From: HGM12587 sp045128635 | GTDB taxonomy: Bacteria > Bacillota > Clostridia > Lachnospirales > Lachnospiraceae | NCBI GenBank assembly: GCA_045128635.1 | Contig: JBGVRS010000066.1 | Coordinates: 1 to 64,000, forward strand | DNA: 64,000 nucleotides | Direction of reading: 5' to 3' | Shown: positions 61,888 through 64,000 of the stretch, in pieces | Layout of the letters: every line of letters begins with the position of its first letter | Position numbering within the stretch: position 1 is the first letter of the stretch | The notes under the pieces: model-generated | Seen by the model: the letters and a program-made list of their open reading frames with translations, nothing else | Databases searched by the model: none | Told to the model about the DNA's origin: nothing | Position numbers and translations under genes: made by a program

Positions 61888-62439
61888 ATGAAGATGAAAA
61901 AAGATAAAGGTGCGATTGAATACAGTATGAGCATCATTTTACTGATAATCAGTGTTCTCCTGATCCTGTTCTGTTTCAGAATCCGTAGTGCCAGGGTTGA
62001 AAAAGCGTATCTCGAAGACGGTCTGGCATCTGCAAATCTTGCAGCGGCAGTTGTCGATACGGACATCTATGGAGAAACAGAGAAGCTTATTATTTCAGAT
62101 ACAAGCGGAGCGTATGAACGTTTTAAAAAGTCGTTAAAGACCAATCTGAATCTGGACGATCATTATATGCCGGAAAATACATTTCTGATGGAGAATCCGG
62201 TAGAGATATTGGAATTTCGTGTCTATAACGTAGATGAAGATATGGTTACGTGTACAGTCTACGATGAGCATGGTTCAAGAAGTACAGAAAGTTCAAGTTT
62301 GTCCTATACAGTGACACCGGATGGAACAGAAGTAGAATCAACGACCATATACAGCAAGATTGAATTTGATGTAAAAGGGTTTCTAAGCCAAAGGAATCGT
62401 CTGACACTGGAGAACAGTGTGGATATAGTGAAAAACTAA
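61888..62439 (+). CDS. TadE/TadF-like minor pilin
   Basis: 183 residues, ATG behind AGGAGG. The start KMKKDKGAIEYSMSIILLII has a glutamate at the head of a hydrophobic helix (about 10-32), as in TadE pseudopilins. The outer domain is acidic with VYNVDEDMVTCTVYDEHGSR. It is 9 bp after the preceding gene and 14 bp before the SAF protein, in one operon. No N-terminal cleavage site was confirmed. Confidence 0.72.
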   Translation: MKMKKDKGAIEYSMSIILLIISVLLILFCFRIRSARVEKAYLEDGLASANLAAAVVDTDIYGETEKLIISDTSGAYERFKKSLKTNLNLDDHYMPENTFLMENPVEILEFRVYNVDEDMVTCTVYDEHGSRSTESSSLSYTVTPDGTEVESTTIYSKIEFDVKGFLSQRNRLTLENSVDIVKN

Positions 62440-62453
62440 TGGAGGAAAATTGA

Positions 62454-63134
62454 ATGTTTAAAAAGAAAAATAAAGATGCCGGAACTTCTACAGGAAAGAA
62501 AGGCGTTGTATGGAAGCTTTTTGGAAGCTTTTTTGTTGCGGCAGCATTATTTGGAGTACTCATTGGGATTGAAAAAAATATCCTGAGTGACTATGCGAAA
62601 GAAACTGCGGTCCTTTGTAAGATGGACATTCCAAAGGGAACAAAGATTACGGAAGAAAATGTAGACCAGTATTTCTATTCCTATGAAGTAGATGCTGCGA
62701 TGGTAAATGGCGGCTGTATCAAAGATAAAAAAGAACTGATTGATACTGTAGCTGTCAGAAATTTATCTGCACACGAAATTGTCAGAGAAGGTGCCTGTAC
62801 AAAAGAAGCAGAAATCTATAACAGATATCATGATCCGGTAGAAGCTTCTGTGGAAGCAAATGAAGCAGGAGATATTGTAAGCGGTACGATCCGAAAAGGG
62901 GATCATGTTGATATTGCCGTAGTCAATAAAGATACTCTGGAATATGATCTGATGCTGAAAAATGTCTATGTATTGGGAGCATATACAAGTACCGGGGAAG
63001 CAGTTGTTGATGGAATGGAAGGAACAGCAGCGACCATGCTGACCATTGTAGAAGAAAAGAATAATCTTGCCTTATTTTATTCTGCAAGAGAGACCGGAAA
63101 TGTCATTGTAACAAAGCTTGATCCGGAAAAATAG
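62454..63134 (+). CDS. CpaB-like SAF-domain protein
   Basis: 226 residues, ATG behind GGAGG. A single membrane helix at about 20-38 (FGSFFVAAALFGVLIGIEK) is followed by an SAF/CpaB domain: VLCKMDIPKGTKITEENVDQ, VAVRNLSAHEIVREGACTK, and RKGDHVDIAVVNKDTLEYDL. In Tad systems CpaB helps to stabilise the secretion structure. A Gram-positive cell lacks an outer-membrane secretin, so its role here may be to shape the wall passage. Confidence 0.82.
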   Translation: MFKKKNKDAGTSTGKKGVVWKLFGSFFVAAALFGVLIGIEKNILSDYAKETAVLCKMDIPKGTKITEENVDQYFYSYEVDAAMVNGGCIKDKKELIDTVAVRNLSAHEIVREGACTKEAEIYNRYHDPVEASVEANEAGDIVSGTIRKGDHVDIAVVNKDTLEYDLMLKNVYVLGAYTSTGEAVVDGMEGTAATMLTIVEEKNNLALFYSARETGNVIVTKLDPEK

Positions 63135-63150
63135 AAGGGATGTGTGAAGC

Positions 63151-64000
63151 ATGAAAAAGTTTATTTGGCTGATGCTTACTGCAGTATTGATGCTCACACC
63201 GATGACGGCAATTGCAGCGGAAAGTACCTATCCTCTGCAATATGTGAATGCTGCAGAAGAAAACAATTTCTCAGATGCCCTTTATGATACAGAACATTCT
63301 CCAGTCGTAGACTGGACAGATGCAGTGGTTTGGGAATTGTCAGAGGATGTTCCCAAACTGGAGGATGTGGACTGGAAAGCGTTATCTGATGAGGAACTGA
63401 CAGAAGTCATTAACTATAGTACCTATGAAGAAGTCGGATGGTTTTTACTGGGATTATCCGATGATGACTTAGAAGAAATCCTTACTCGTGATACAACACT
63501 TATTTATCCGATCTACACATTTAAGGATACCGGGGAAATAACCCTAGATGAATCTGGTGAAGAGGTTCCGGTTCAGGAGCAGGGAATCCTTGCAGAGCAT
63601 TACTTCGAACATGCGATCAGCAGTGTTATGTGTACCTTTAAATGGGAAGATGCCACTGGAACCTATAAAGGAACTGCAGATGGATATTTTTATTTCCGCA
63701 TCAAACAGGACGGAACAAAGACCACGGATCTGACAGTCAGAGTCTATGATGTAACTGCAGGTCAGGGAACCGTATCGGACTATGAGATTTCCGGGACTTA
63801 TGGAAGCTGGAAGACAACTTCTGTAAAATCAGAGAAGGAAAATAAGCAATGGGCGGGTATCGTTCTGAATGGAAAATACACAAAACCGGCACATTATTAC
63901 ACTTTGTGGTCGATTTCAGGAAGTGGCGGACTGGGAAGATACGACCCATGGAACAGTAGCTATACGGATTACACTCTTGACTATACCCATTCTTCCTCGA
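63151..64000 (+). CDS. Secreted protein of the pilus operon (3' end beyond the window)
   Basis: An ATG at 63151 with GAAGGGATG upstream opens a frame that remains open to the window end (283 codons seen). A signal peptide spans 1-22 (MKKFIWLMLTAVLMLTPMTA, cleavage near AIAA). The mature part is acidic and beta-rich, with VDWTDAVVWELSEDVPKLED and AGQGTVSDYEISGTYGSW. No family was recognised. From its place it could be a tip protein or a helper of the pilus. Confidence 0.7.
   Translation, partial: MKKFIWLMLTAVLMLTPMTAIAAESTYPLQYVNAAEENNFSDALYDTEHSPVVDWTDAVVWELSEDVPKLEDVDWKALSDEELTEVINYSTYEEVGWFLLGLSDDDLEEILTRDTTLIYPIYTFKDTGEITLDESGEEVPVQEQGILAEHYFEHAISSVMCTFKWEDATGTYKGTADGYFYFRIKQDGTKTTDLTVRVYDVTAGQGTVSDYEISGTYGSWKTTSVKSEKENKQWAGIVLNGKYTKPAHYYTLWSISGSGGLGRYDPWNSSYTDYTLDYTHSSS

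Noticed and set aside
1..64000. CRISPR arrays, tRNA or rRNA genes
   Set aside because: No regularly spaced identical repeats with unique spacers, no cloverleaf with GGTTCRA-type arm and no ribosomal core sequence were seen anywhere in the window.

Overview
The window looks like low-GC Firmicutes DNA, most probably a gut Lachnospiraceae/Clostridia genome. The evidence is strong AGGAGG-type ribosome sites, frequent TTG/GTG starts, a SpoVG-family protein, BlaI/BlaR1, LytTR and XRE regulators, a TcdR/UviA-like sigma factor with a UviB-like holin peptide, DUF6061 and DUF6133-type proteins, and a Tad-like pilus operon. No rRNA, tRNA or CRISPR array was seen.

Layout. (1) 1-10.4 kb is the rear of an integrative conjugative element (ICE): an MT-A70 adenine methyltransferase, a 2809-residue DarB-like methylase/helicase, and a tandem SpoVG protein. 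A TnpV-family reading frame lies out of frame inside the giant gene. (2) 10.6-33.4 kb is AT-rich accessory cargo that reads as a defence island. It holds a P-loop ATPase with a one-TM partner; an operon led by an ATPase-methyltransferase fusion; a BlaI/BlaR1 regulon with a dedicated secreted protein; a NdpA-like protein with a membrane partner; a TIGR02391 protein; a class III-cyclase-like protein followed by membrane and helical proteins; and an AAA ATPase/subtilase pair matching IetAS. (3) 33.4-40.9 kb has DUF6061, gene remnants, a tyrosine recombinase, an ATP-grasp protein and a TPR-like protein that share a 22-bp dyad upstream, and LytTR and XRE regulators. (4) 41-52.9 kb is an insertion-sequence graveyard: IS1182-like, IS21-derived, IS3/IS150-like, a decayed IS66, and a complete-ended IS66 nested in an IS1182 relic, ending in a group II intron tail. 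Between them lie two lipoproteins and two leaderless peptidoglycan hydrolases. (5) 53-57.6 kb carries an XRE / ECF sigma / anti-sigma-like / secreted-protein operon under a 23-bp palindrome, a UviA-like sigma factor, an IS200 element, a UviB-like holin peptide and another XRE regulator. (6) 58.1-64 kb is a Tad-like pilus operon (CpaF, TadB, TadC, pilin-like DUF6133, two pseudopilin-like proteins, a CpaB/SAF protein, a secreted protein cut by the window end).

The methyltransferase and DarB-like protein probably protect transferring ICE DNA from restriction, while the cargo offers anti-phage or anti-plasmid functions; only IetAS is recognised as a known system. The strongest undescribed candidates are the ATPase-methyltransferase operon (13961-17394), the cyclase-like neighbourhood (26115-29730), the ATP-grasp/TPR pair with its shared operator (35411-38278), and the overprinted TnpV frame (1580-1939). 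All functional statements come from motif recognition by eye; no database search was run.
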